Origin: a virus
Length of the DNA stretch: 22,323 bases
Direction: 5' to 3' (one strand)
Virus record (IMG/VR): IMGVR_UViG_3300037153_000682
Coordinates: 1 to 22,323 of that record
The notes below the pieces were generated by a model. That model was not told the DNA's origin. It saw only the letters and a list, made by a program, of their open reading frames with translations, and ran no database searches. Shown here piece by piece: positions 5,594 through 12,795 of this stretch; position 1 is the first letter of the stretch, and each line of letters opens with the position of its first letter. The position numbers and the translations under genes are program-made.

Positions 5594-7319
5594 CCCCCAA
5601 ATCGTTGTCGAGTACGTCGCCAAGACGGCCGATTTCGCCAAGGGCCTAAAGGGGGCCGAGCAGCAGGCCGAATCCACCAGCGGACGCCTCAAGTCGATGG
5701 GCAAGGTGGCGCTGGCCGCGGCGGGCGCGGCGGGCCTGGGTGCGCTGGTGGCCACCTTCAAGGTTGGGATTGACGAATTCAGCGAGGCCGCCAAGGTCGG
5801 GGCACAAACCGAGGCGGTCATAAAATCGACCGGCAAGGCGGCCGGGGTCTCGGCCAAGCAAGTGGAAAGCCTGGCCACCCAGCTGATGAACAAATCTGGG
5901 ATGGACGACGAGGCCATTCAGTCTGGCGAAAACCTGCTGCTGACCTTTACCCGGATTCAAAACGTAGCCGGGAAAGGCAATGACATTTTCAACCAAACGA
6001 CCAAAACGATGGTCGATATGTCGGTCGCGCTGGGCCAGGATGCCAAGACCAGCGCGCTGCAGCTGGGCAAGGCCCTCAACGACCCGATAAAGGGTGTGAC
6101 CGCCCTACAGCGGGTTGGAGTGTCGTTCACCAAGGCGCAAAAGGAGCAGATAAAGACGCTGGAGGAAAGCGGCCACCATATCGAGGCCCAGAAACTGATC
6201 CTCCATGAGCTGAACAAGGAATTCGGCGGGTCGGCCGAGGCCGCGGGCAAGACGCTGCCGGGGCAAATGAAAATCCTCCGCGAGAACTTCAACAACCTGG
6301 CCGGGTCGATTGTCGGCGCACTAGTGCCCGCCCTCTCGATGGTGGCCTCATTTTTCACCAAGCACCCGGACCTAGCCAAGGCGGTCACCATCGGGGTGCT
6401 GGCGCTGGCCGCGGCGATGGTCGCGCTCAACGTGGCGATGGCGGTTACCGCGGCCCTCTCGGCCGGAATCCTGGGGCCATTTGCGGCCATCGCTGCCGCC
6501 CTAGCGGCCATTGTGGTGGTCGCCATCCTGGTGGTCAAAAACTGGGACAAGATCAGCGAGGCGATGACCACCGCGATGAACACCGTTAAGCGGGTCGCGC
6601 TGGCAACGCTCAACTGGCTGCGGGCCAATTGGCCGCTGATCGTCGGAATTCTGACCGGACCTATCGGCGCCGCGGTGGTGCTGATCGTGCGCCACTGGGA
6701 CAAAATCAGCGGGGCCGCCCGCGATGCCTTTAACGCGGTCAAATCGCTGGTCACTAGCTTCACCAGCTGGCTGGCGGGGATGGCGGGCAAGGTCGGGGAT
6801 GCGGTGGCCAAGGTGGCCGATGCGCTGGGCAAGATCGATGACCCGTTTGTGGCCGCCATCGGCGCGATAAAGAGCGCGATTTCCTCTTTGCCCGGATTCA
6901 TCACCGGGCTGGTCGGCAAGATTCGCTCAGCCGCCAGCGCGGTGGCCGATGCGCTCAAGGCGCCGATTAACGCGGTGCTCAAGGCCTGGAATGGGCTGGA
7001 GTTTCATATCCCCAAGATCAGCCTCCCGAGCGTGAAAATCCTGGGGAAGAAGATTGGCGGGGGGAGCTTCGGCGGCCAGACCTTCGGTTTCCCGAACATC
7101 CCGCTGCTGGCAAAAGGGGCCGTCATTTCCAGCCCCACCTTGGCGATGGTCGGGGAGGGTGGCGGTCGGGAAATCGTCACCCCGGAGGCATTGCTACGGG
7201 CGATAGTGAGTGAAAGCGGGGGCGGTAGCTACACCCTCAACCTGTACCCGCGGCAGGTGAATGCGGCCGATGTGGCCTGGGGGTTCCGGCGGCTTGAGCT
7301 ATTGCGGGCCGCCCGATGA
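5583..7319 (+). CDS. Tape measure protein
   Basis: A 578-aa protein that spans the tail tube lumen and sets tail length; at about 0.15 nm per residue it predicts a tail near 85-90 nm. Residues 1-260 are helical and resemble the conserved tape-measure core (MVDMSVALGQDAKTSALQLG, TLPGQMKILRENFNNLAGSI). Residues about 266-320 and 350-370 are hydrophobic helices. A repeated unit starts at Trp321 and Trp372 (NWDKIS and HWDKIS). The C-terminus ends with the typical AVISSPTLAMVGEGGGREIV. Start GTG 5583 overlaps the chaperone stop by 11 bases. Confidence 0.92.
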   Translation: MAGNPQIVVEYVAKTADFAKGLKGAEQQAESTSGRLKSMGKVALAAAGAAGLGALVATFKVGIDEFSEAAKVGAQTEAVIKSTGKAAGVSAKQVESLATQLMNKSGMDDEAIQSGENLLLTFTRIQNVAGKGNDIFNQTTKTMVDMSVALGQDAKTSALQLGKALNDPIKGVTALQRVGVSFTKAQKEQIKTLEESGHHIEAQKLILHELNKEFGGSAEAAGKTLPGQMKILRENFNNLAGSIVGALVPALSMVASFFTKHPDLAKAVTIGVLALAAAMVALNVAMAVTAALSAGILGPFAAIAAALAAIVVVAILVVKNWDKISEAMTTAMNTVKRVALATLNWLRANWPLIVGILTGPIGAAVVLIVRHWDKISGAARDAFNAVKSLVTSFTSWLAGMAGKVGDAVAKVADALGKIDDPFVAAIGAIKSAISSLPGFITGLVGKIRSAASAVADALKAPINAVLKAWNGLEFHIPKISLPSVKILGKKIGGGSFGGQTFGFPNIPLLAKGAVISSPTLAMVGEGGGREIVTPEALLRAIVSESGGGSYTLNLYPRQVNAADVAWGFRRLELLRAAR

Positions 7320-8167
7320 GACCCTATGAGCCAACCAGCTGCGAAACGCTGGAGTACACAAACCCGGATGGGGATAGCGTCACCGTGCGCATGTTGAGCG
7401 GCACCACCGGGCGGATGATGCCGCCCGCCAATCTCGCGTTGGTCGGGCTGCCGCAGGGGGACGGCTCACTGTTCCTCGGCGCCAACTATCTGGCGCGCGC
7501 GCTAACGGTCCCGGTCGCATTCCCCGGCCCGCTGATCGACCGAACCGAGCTGCGCCGCTGGGCCAAGGTGCTTGACCCGAAACGAGGCGAGGGAACGCTA
7601 ACGGTCGTGCAGGGGCCGTGGGCCGGGCGCCAGTTGGTCTGCACCTATGAGGCCGGGTTGGAGGAACTGGAGGAAATCGACGGCGGGCTAAACGTCGGCA
7701 ATCTGATCTTCCGGGCGGGCGCCCCCTACTGGCAAGACAGCAGCGATTCGGAAATCGACGTGTCCCAGGGTGGCGCCCTTACCACCTGGTTTCCGTTCCT
7801 GCCGCTGATCCTCGGCGCCTCGGATGCCTTTGCGGGCTTCACCATCGACAACGACGGGGACGCAATCTCATGGCCGGTGGTGCTGGTCACCGGGCCGGGC
7901 CAGGAGGTAGAGGCCCGCAACGAGACGACCGGGGAACGCTGGCATATCAGCGGCAGCCTGGCCGCCGGGGTAGTGGCCGAAATCGACACCCGGCCCGGCC
8001 ATAAGACGGTCGATATCGGGGGCCTCAATGGTTTCGGCCGCCTCACTAGCGAATCGAGTCTTTGGGGCCTAGTGCCGGGGCCAAACCGGGTCACCATTTC
8101 CATGGCGGCCACCGATCCCACCAGCCTAATCCGCTTTAGCTGGCGCCGGAATTGGCTAGCGGCCTAA
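7316..8167 (+). CDS. Distal tail protein (Dit-like)
   Basis: A 283-aa protein joined to the tape measure by ATGA overlap. Position directly after the tape measure, length, and the pattern of an N-terminal beta domain followed by FRAGAPYWQDSSDSE and a C-terminal galectin-like beta region (FAGFTIDNDGDAISWPVVLV, GLVPGPNRVTI) fit the Sipho_tail/Dit family. Dit forms the hexameric hub at the tail tip. Family membership is inferred from pattern and synteny. Confidence 0.83.
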   Translation: MRPYEPTSCETLEYTNPDGDSVTVRMLSGTTGRMMPPANLALVGLPQGDGSLFLGANYLARALTVPVAFPGPLIDRTELRRWAKVLDPKRGEGTLTVVQGPWAGRQLVCTYEAGLEELEEIDGGLNVGNLIFRAGAPYWQDSSDSEIDVSQGGALTTWFPFLPLILGASDAFAGFTIDNDGDAISWPVVLVTGPGQEVEARNETTGERWHISGSLAAGVVAEIDTRPGHKTVDIGGLNGFGRLTSESSLWGLVPGPNRVTISMAATDPTSLIRFSWRRNWLAA

Positions 8168-9219
8168 CAGCCCCCGAATTTGAGCTGGTGGTCGCAGACT
8201 GGAAAACCCCGCTGGCGCTAGTCGAAGCCTACGAACGGGGGATGATTGCCGCCCGCTTTAACGCGGTCTCTAGTTGGGAGCTGGTCCTACCCTCGGAAGG
8301 GAAAGCGGCCCAGGCTTTTCTTTCGGCCGACCGGCCACGGCTACTGGTGCGGCATGGCGATGAGGTGTTTCGTTCCGGGCCGGTAATCCGGGCCGAGCGG
8401 CAGGCCGAGCTAGACGGGGATTTCCTCACCCTCACCGGGGCCGATGATTTGGTTTGGCTGCAGCGCCGCCTTGCCCACCCAACCCCGGCGCTGGCTGCAC
8501 CTCCCTACAACACCCAGGCCTACGATGCCCAGACCGGCGCGGCCTCCAGCGTGATTGCGGGCTATGTGGATCGCAACGCGGGGCCGGGCGCGGTCACCGC
8601 GCGCCAGGTGCCCGGCTTGACGGTCCCACCCCCGGCGGCTTTCGGGCCGGTGGTTTCGGTGCAGGCCCGCTATGACAACCTGCTCGATTTCGTGGCCGGG
8701 ATCGCCAACGCGGCGGGCCTCGGAATCGAGGTGCACGATCTGGCCTTTCAGGTGTTCCAGCCCAGCGGCGCAGCGGTCTTTTCGGTCGAGCTGGGAACGT
8801 TGGCCGGGTGGACCTCGACGCGCGAGGCGCCCAGCGCAAACTACGTCTATGCCGCTGGCCAAGGCGAGGGCCAGGCCCGCACGATCCGCGAATACCAGGA
8901 TGGGCAAAGCTTCCTCGACTGGGGACGGTTTGAGACCTTCCTAGACCGGCGCGACACCAACGACCCGGCCCAGCTAGACCAGGCCGGGGCCGAGGCGCTA
9001 GCCGATGGCGTGAGGGTCGATACGGTCGATATGGAAGCCCTCGATACCCCGGCGCAGGAATTCCTCACCGATTGGACCCTGGGGGATATCGCCACGGCCT
9101 ATGTCGGCAACCAGGCAATCCGCCAGATCATCGCGGAGGTGGATATCGAGCTTGAGCCAAACGCACCGGCCCGGATTACCCCGGTCTTAGGAGGGCCGCC
9201 GCTTGGCCCGGCAACCTGA
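8152..9219 (+). CDS. Gp37-like tail tip (hub/Tal-type) protein
   Basis: A 355-aa protein resembling the actinophage ReqiPepy6 Gp37-like family, found directly after the Dit gene. Motifs include WKTPLALVEAYERGMIAARF, WELVLPSE, RSGPVIRAER and GADDLVWLQRRLAHP near the start, and DTPAQEFLTDWTLGDIATAY near the end. The protein probably forms the baseplate hub below Dit. TTG at 8152 overlaps the Dit stop by 16 bases and has no clear ribosome site, so the start is uncertain; the family-like sequence begins by residue about 8. Confidence 0.78.
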   Translation: MASGLTAPEFELVVADWKTPLALVEAYERGMIAARFNAVSSWELVLPSEGKAAQAFLSADRPRLLVRHGDEVFRSGPVIRAERQAELDGDFLTLTGADDLVWLQRRLAHPTPALAAPPYNTQAYDAQTGAASSVIAGYVDRNAGPGAVTARQVPGLTVPPPAAFGPVVSVQARYDNLLDFVAGIANAAGLGIEVHDLAFQVFQPSGAAVFSVELGTLAGWTSTREAPSANYVYAAGQGEGQARTIREYQDGQSFLDWGRFETFLDRRDTNDPAQLDQAGAEALADGVRVDTVDMEALDTPAQEFLTDWTLGDIATAYVGNQAIRQIIAEVDIELEPNAPARITPVLGGPPLGPAT

Positions 9220-9679
9220 AATCTTCGGCCGCCTGGACGGAATCGAAGAAAGGCTGCGGCGCCTGGAACGCTTCGACAAATTGAGTCTGGGCGCCAACAT
9301 CGCGCCGGGGTCGGCGGGCGGGCAGGTGCCGGTTTGGGATGCCACCGCGGCATCCTGGGTTCCGGCCGCAGCTGCGCCGCAGGCCACCCAGGCCGCTAAC
9401 GCCACCACCCTGGCCGGAAATGCCGCGGCCACCTTTCTGCAGCACGTTTTGGCGGGCGGCCACAAGACCTGGTGGACCCATTACGGGCCGTCCGTTGTCG
9501 ATGCCTCATTTCAGCTGGCAATCCCACACCTGCTGGGTGCCGCCCCAGCCGAGATTTCCGTTACCCCTCGGATCGGCGGCCCGAGCTTTGAAGGGGTGGT
9601 TAGCTGGAATGCCTCGCAAATCGTCTTGCTATTCGACACGTCGGGATCGGTAGAAGGATGGGTGTTCGCAATCGTCTAG
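9203..9679 (+). CDS. Small tail fibre/tip protein
   Basis: A 158-aa protein. TTG 9203 lies behind a strong AGGAGGG (9189-9195). Residues about 5-26 form a short charged coiled coil (IFGRLDGIEERLRRLERF), typical of trimeric fibres. Then come GQVPVWDATAASW and ANATTLAGNAAATFL, the latter like the A.TL.G..AA.F. repeat of fibre shafts, and a beta-rich end (VSWNASQIVLLFDTSGSVEG). It likely forms a short fibre or tip cap after the hub. The receptor is unknown. Confidence 0.65.
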   Translation: MARQPEIFGRLDGIEERLRRLERFDKLSLGANIAPGSAGGQVPVWDATAASWVPAAAAPQATQAANATTLAGNAAATFLQHVLAGGHKTWWTHYGPSVVDASFQLAIPHLLGAAPAEISVTPRIGGPSFEGVVSWNASQIVLLFDTSGSVEGWVFAIV

Positions 9680-9691
9680 ATTGGAGGCGCG

Positions 9692-10597
9692 ATGGCGCTG
9701 CTAACTGGCTGGCCAACTGACGGGGCCGACGGATCAGTTTCCTCGGAAGCCCGCTGGCGAGCAATGGCCCGGCAATGGCTGGGGTCCGGGGTACTCCGGG
9801 GCCTCTATTCCGAACTAGCCCCGAGCTATGCCGCCAGCGTGATTACCACCCAGGCGGGGGCGGTCTGGATCGATGGCCACTACGCCGAGATTGCGGCGGT
9901 GGCCAATACCCCGGTGACCGCCAACGGGTTGTTGGTCGTGCGTTTCACCCCGGCCGATAACAAGTTTGAGCTGCTATTCCGCGATGGCGTAACGGTTCCG
10001 ACCCAGACAACGGCCACCTGGGAATTGCCGATTGCGCTAATGACCGCCGGGGCAATGCGCGACCAACGGCCCTTTGTCGGCCCTGCCGGGGGTATGACCA
10101 AGCTCGCGGAGGCCGTTGTTACGGCCCCGACCGCAAATGTCGATTTCCAGAATATCCCGCTGAATTACCGCCACCTACGGATTAGCTACTTGGCCCGCGG
10201 GGATGGTGGCGCCACGGTCGGAATCCTGCTCATGCGTTTTAACGGGGACGCCACCGCGAACTACGACTACCAGGGCTTGCTGGCCAACAATGGGGCGGTC
10301 ACAAACTCGCAAGGCGCGGCCCAGACATTCCTCCGGGCCGGGAACATTTGCCAAAACCTTGCGGCAGCCACCGAATTTGCGGCCGGGGATATCGAAATTC
10401 CCTACTACGCCGGAATAGTGGCTAGCAAAGCCTTTAGCGCCAAATCGGCCGGGCCAAATATCACCGTGGCGACGAGCTTTGTCAGTGTTTTTGGCGGCTC
10501 ATGGCGCCCGCAAAACCAGGTAAGCCGCATCACGCTGCTGCCGGATGCGGGCAATTTCGTGGCTGGCTCGCTAGTAACCCTCTACGGCCTGGCCTAG
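9692..10597 (+). CDS. Putative receptor-binding / minor tail protein
   Basis: A 301-aa protein with a TTGGAGG ribosome site before ATG 9692. The N-terminal half (VWIDGHYAEIAAVANTPVTA, GLLVVRFTPADNKFELLFRD) resembles fibre attachment domains. The C-terminal half is beta-rich, with LRISYLARGDGGATVGILLM and RFNGDATANYDYQGLL, a pattern seen in jelly-roll-like phage tail proteins. It is last of the tail structural genes, where receptor-binding proteins are usual. The specific ligand cannot be read from the sequence. Confidence 0.7.
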   Translation: MALLTGWPTDGADGSVSSEARWRAMARQWLGSGVLRGLYSELAPSYAASVITTQAGAVWIDGHYAEIAAVANTPVTANGLLVVRFTPADNKFELLFRDGVTVPTQTTATWELPIALMTAGAMRDQRPFVGPAGGMTKLAEAVVTAPTANVDFQNIPLNYRHLRISYLARGDGGATVGILLMRFNGDATANYDYQGLLANNGAVTNSQGAAQTFLRAGNICQNLAAATEFAAGDIEIPYYAGIVASKAFSAKSAGPNITVATSFVSVFGGSWRPQNQVSRITLLPDAGNFVAGSLVTLYGLA

Positions 10598-10613
10598 AAA
10601 GGGGCGAAACACA

Positions 10614-10751
10614 ATGACCGATCAGCGACCGCAGAAACTCGTTCTGGACATTGAGACCGGGGAGCAAACCCTGGTCCCACTGGAGGATGAGGAACTAGCC
10701 GAGTACGAAGCCCGCCAGGCCGAAGCCGAGGGCGCGGCCAGCGATGGCTAG
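10614..10751 (+). CDS. Small acidic protein after the fibre genes
   Basis: A 45-aa protein beginning MTDQRPQKLVLDIETGEQTL and ending in an acidic helix (PLEDEELAEYEARQAEAEG). Short acidic proteins of this style often follow tail fibre genes and may help fibre assembly, but the function is not established. AAAGGGG at 10598-10604 precedes the ATG by 9 bases. The stop overlaps by a few bases a possible leftward micro-gene. Confidence 0.75.
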   Translation: MTDQRPQKLVLDIETGEQTLVPLEDEELAEYEARQAEAEGAASDG

Positions 10752-10849
10752 TGATCCCCGCGGCGGGAGCGGTGCCCGCAATCCTCGCAAACGTAGGGCG
10801 CGCCGCCCTTCACATAGGGAACTAGCCGGTAGCGGTGGCGCCGCCGCAT
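10748..10849 (-). CDS. Possible leftward 33-aa zinc-ribbon micro-protein
   Basis: An open frame on the minus strand in the gap before the endolysin, starting MRRRHRYRLVPYV and ending YVCEDCGHRSRRGDH. The C-x2-C-x-H pattern after a strand-like YV is typical of small zinc ribbons, but only three ligands are evident. No Shine-Dalgarno sequence precedes the ATG, and the frame is short, so chance is a real alternative. If real it would be transcribed against the structural operon, as lysogenically expressed cargo often is. Confidence 0.35.
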   Translation of the reverse strand: MRRRHRYRLVPYVKGGAPYVCEDCGHRSRRGDH

Positions 10850-10887
10850 GAGACAACGGAGGTATGCCCACATAGGAGGGCCGCACT

Positions 10888-11931
10888 ATGACAGCTAGAC
10901 CGCCCGAGCTGGGTGACCGGGAAAGCCGGATCGCAGAACCCCCGGCCTGGCCCGACGAGGCCATCGAGGCCTTTGCCGCAGCTCCCCCGGCCTTGCCCTG
11001 GGAAGTCGGCCCCGGCCCGAGGCCGCACAACAATAGCCGCCTAACCCGCACCCTTTACGCGCCCGACAACCCCAACCAGCCGACCCAGGCCAACGGCAAA
11101 GACGTTAAGGCCCTCAAGCGGATGGTCTCGCGCGCGGGTTTCTGGAAGTGGCAGGAGTTTTCAACCGAGTACACAAACGAATTTGCCCACGGCGCCACCG
11201 GGCCGACCGGCAGCGGGCCGGGAGTCGATGGCCTGCGCAAGGCGCTGGGGATCGGGGACGGGTCCGGCACCCTCAACGAGCGCACCTATCACGCGCTGCT
11301 GTACGCGCGCGTTCCGGCGGGCGGGCCTCACGCGGGTGAGTGGATTTGCGACCCGACCAGCGAACACCTGCTGGAGGAATACCAGCAGGCCTGGGACCGA
11401 GACCACCAGCCCCCCAAGCCCGCCAAGCCCAAGCCCGACCAGCCACCCACCCAGACGGCCGACCAGCAGCGCACGGCCGTGCGCAACGCGATGGCCGACT
11501 ACTGCCGCCGCTCGATTTCCAGTGAGCCGGGAATCCACTATGCCCAGGTGCGCCCGATTGCCTGTTTCGGGGTCAAGCCCGAGGCCGGGTTCACCACCGA
11601 TTGCAGCGGCCACTCCACCTGCGTCTACTACTGGGCGCGGAAGGTAACCGGGATCGCGGTCCCCGACCCGAACGGCAACGCCTACAACGGCTATGGCTAC
11701 ACCGGCACCCTGGTATCGAACCCCGAGTGCCACCCCAACTACCTGGTGGGGGACCTGGCTATCTACGGTTCCAGCCTGGGCAACACCCAGCACGTTGTTA
11801 CCTGCTACCAGGGTGGCGATGGCGGCTCATCGCGCTGGTGCTCGCACGGGTCCGAGGCCGCGCCCTATTCGGTCTCGCTGCACTACCGCTCGGACCTGCT
11901 CAAGGTGGTGCGCCCGGACCTGCTGCCGTGA
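10888..11931 (+). CDS. Endolysin with NlpC/P60-type peptidase domain
   Basis: A 347-aa cell-wall lytic enzyme. Residues about 70-170 resemble the peptidoglycan-binding region of actinophage LysA proteins (NGKDVKALKRMVSRAGFW, GPGVDGLRKALGIGDGSGTL). A Pro/Lys linker (172-188) leads to a C-terminal domain (about 195-347) with Cys239 in TDCSG and His302 in QHVVTCY, the catalytic pair expected of NlpC/P60 or CHAP-like peptidases. No signal peptide is visible, so release would need a holin. AGGAGGG at 10876-10882 supports ATG 10888. The specific bond cut is not known. Confidence 0.82.
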   Translation: MTARPPELGDRESRIAEPPAWPDEAIEAFAAAPPALPWEVGPGPRPHNNSRLTRTLYAPDNPNQPTQANGKDVKALKRMVSRAGFWKWQEFSTEYTNEFAHGATGPTGSGPGVDGLRKALGIGDGSGTLNERTYHALLYARVPAGGPHAGEWICDPTSEHLLEEYQQAWDRDHQPPKPAKPKPDQPPTQTADQQRTAVRNAMADYCRRSISSEPGIHYAQVRPIACFGVKPEAGFTTDCSGHSTCVYYWARKVTGIAVPDPNGNAYNGYGYTGTLVSNPECHPNYLVGDLAIYGSSLGNTQHVVTCYQGGDGGSSRWCSHGSEAAPYSVSLHYRSDLLKVVRPDLLP

Positions 11932-12194
11932 AACTTCCCGCAAAGAGCGGAAAGCCTGGAAACCCGCCGAAAGCCACCCAACCGAAGCCAGCGGCTAGCA
12001 GCCGAATTCATCACGATGCTGGCGAAGCCTACGCGCTGCTTGCGTTTCAAAACGGCAGCGGTTACAACCACCTTTCCGGCCGCATTCCCAGACCGATGGC
12101 AACCCAGGGGGGACCATCGGGGCGCCCGGCTCAAGCCGCCAGAGCGGGAGGGAATCGCAATGCAGCGGGCAGGAGTTTTGGCAGGGGCCTCTAG
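11928..12194 (+). CDS. Possible 88-aa protein coupled to the endolysin (doubtful)
   Basis: A GTG at 11928 overlaps the endolysin TGA (GTGA), the coupling used throughout this genome, and opens 88 codons to TAG 12192-12194. The product is Pro/Lys/Gly/Ala rich (starts MKLPAKSGKPGNPPKAT), with no membrane helix and no recognisable domain. Third-position GC is lower than in neighbouring genes. A competing minus-strand frame in the same DNA has a C2HC-like finger. I rate this as uncertain coding or decayed sequence. Confidence 0.3.
   Translation: MKLPAKSGKPGNPPKATQPKPAASSRIHHDAGEAYALLAFQNGSGYNHLSGRIPRPMATQGGPSGRPAQAARAGGNRNAAGRSFGRGL
11995..12117 (-). CDS. Possible leftward C2HC zinc-finger micro-protein (doubtful)
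   Basis: A minus-strand frame from ATG 12117 to TAG 11995 encodes 40 aa ending in the segment CNRCRFETQAARRLRQH then RDEFGC. This fits a zinc finger of the form C-x2-C-x12-H-x5-C, with Phe and Leu at core positions as in classical fingers. No ribosome site is seen. The alternative is that the region is read on the plus strand, or not at all. Confidence 0.25.
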   Translation of the reverse strand: MVPPGLPSVWECGRKGGCNRCRFETQAARRLRQHRDEFGC

Positions 12195-12340
12195 GAACCA
12201 CCCCTTTGCGGCGGGTGGGGCTAGTGAGGTCCGAGGCACCCGGTCAGTGGGCTGGGGGTGGCCGTCCCTGGGAACGGCGCACCCCTGGCCCGAGGACCGA
12301 GGCGCGCCCCAGCCCGGAGCGGAGAGTAACGGGCTGGCCG
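12195..12340 (+). ncRNA. Candidate structured RNA upstream of the excisionase gene
   Basis: No convincing gene covers this 150-base stretch, which is rich in strong hairpins on the plus strand. Hairpin 1: 12198-12203 with 12213-12218 (CCACCC/GGGTGG). Stem 2: 12228-12232 with 12294-12298 (GGTCC/GGACC), enclosing a long hairpin, 12249-12265 with 12274-12291, with one bulge at 12279 and a few G-T pairs. Hairpin 3: 12309-12316 with 12330-12337 (CCAGCCCG/CGGGCTGG). I do not recognise a known family. It ends about 10 bases before the likely ribosome site of the excisionase gene, so it could be a 5' regulatory element or a separate small RNA. No homology or folding program was run. Confidence 0.4.
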
Positions 12341-12368
12341 AGATTTGCAAGGTGGGCCAGTGTCAGTG

Positions 12369-12548
12369 ATGGCCGAGACACACCTACTGACGCCAGCTGC
12401 CGCGGCAGCCTATTGCGGCGTGTCGAAATCCACCCTCTTTCGCGCCACCGCCGCGGGCAGGGTTAAGCGGGTGCGCCTCGGCCCGCAAACGATCCGCTAT
12501 GAGGTCGAGGAACTTGACCGCTGGATTCGCAAGAGTCGTGGCCAGTAG
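12369..12548 (+). CDS. xis: Excisionase / HTH_17-type DNA-binding protein
   Basis: A 59-aa protein with a MerR-like winged-helix layout: LLTPAAAAAYCGVSKSTLFR (helix-turn-helix), AAGRVKRVRLGPQTIRYEVE (wing) and a final helix ELDRWIRK. This is the form of phage recombination directionality factors and HTH_17 proteins. It lies two genes upstream of the integrase in the same direction, so an excisionase role is likely; a small regulator is the alternative. ATG 12369 is used here, but GTG 12366 (10 bases after AAGGTGG at 12349-12355) is better spaced from the ribosome site. Confidence 0.78.
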   Translation: MAETHLLTPAAAAAYCGVSKSTLFRATAAGRVKRVRLGPQTIRYEVEELDRWIRKSRGQ

Positions 12549-12572
12549 CTATGATGGGGTCAAGACAAAAGC

Positions 12573-12602
12573 GGCCGGGCGACGCGGCAAACGTCCCCGG
12601 CC
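12573..12602 (+). terminator. Strong GC hairpin after the excisionase gene
   Basis: GGCCGGG (12573-12579) pairs with CCCGGCC (12596-12602), and GACG (12581-12584) with CGTC (12592-12595); one base is bulged and the loop is 7 bases. It lies 25 bases after the excisionase stop and just before the next ribosome site. There is no T run, so it could be a U-less terminator, an attenuator or an RNA-stability stem. Confidence 0.45.
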
Positions 12603-12624
12603 AGGCACCGAAAGGATGGTTTCA

Positions 12625-12795
12625 GTGCAACACCGACGTTACACGGTCGAGATTTACACCACCGAGGGGGCTTGGCTCACGGTGGCCAACCAGGTCACTA
12701 AGGCCAAGGCCCTGGCTGAGCTTAAGGCGGTTGAGGCCGAGGGCTACAACGCGCGCCTATGGTCTGAGGTCAAGGCCAAGCGGGGGCGGTCCTAA
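12625..12795 (+). CDS. Small protein between excisionase and integrase
   Basis: A 56-aa protein. GTG 12625 is placed 8 bases after AAGGA; an upstream ATG at 12616 touches the ribosome site and is less likely. Sequence: RRYTVEIYTTEGAWLTVANQ (two strands), KAKALAELKAVEAEGYNARL (helix) and a basic end KAKRGRS. The strand-strand-helix pattern resembles short integrase arm-binding (AP2-like) or general small phage domains, but I cannot name a family. Its TAA overlaps the integrase ATG by one base, so the two are translated together. Confidence 0.72.
   Translation: MQHRRYTVEIYTTEGAWLTVANQVTKAKALAELKAVEAEGYNARLWSEVKAKRGRS

Noticed and set aside
5957-6982. Long minus-strand frame of 341 codons
   Set aside because: It lies fully inside the tape measure gene, is Ala/Ser/Ile/Thr rich with no domain, and mirrors the codon bias of the plus-strand gene.
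11161-11793. Minus-strand 210-codon frame inside the endolysin gene
   Set aside because: Val/Gly/Arg-rich shadow of a gene with catalytic motifs on the plus strand.
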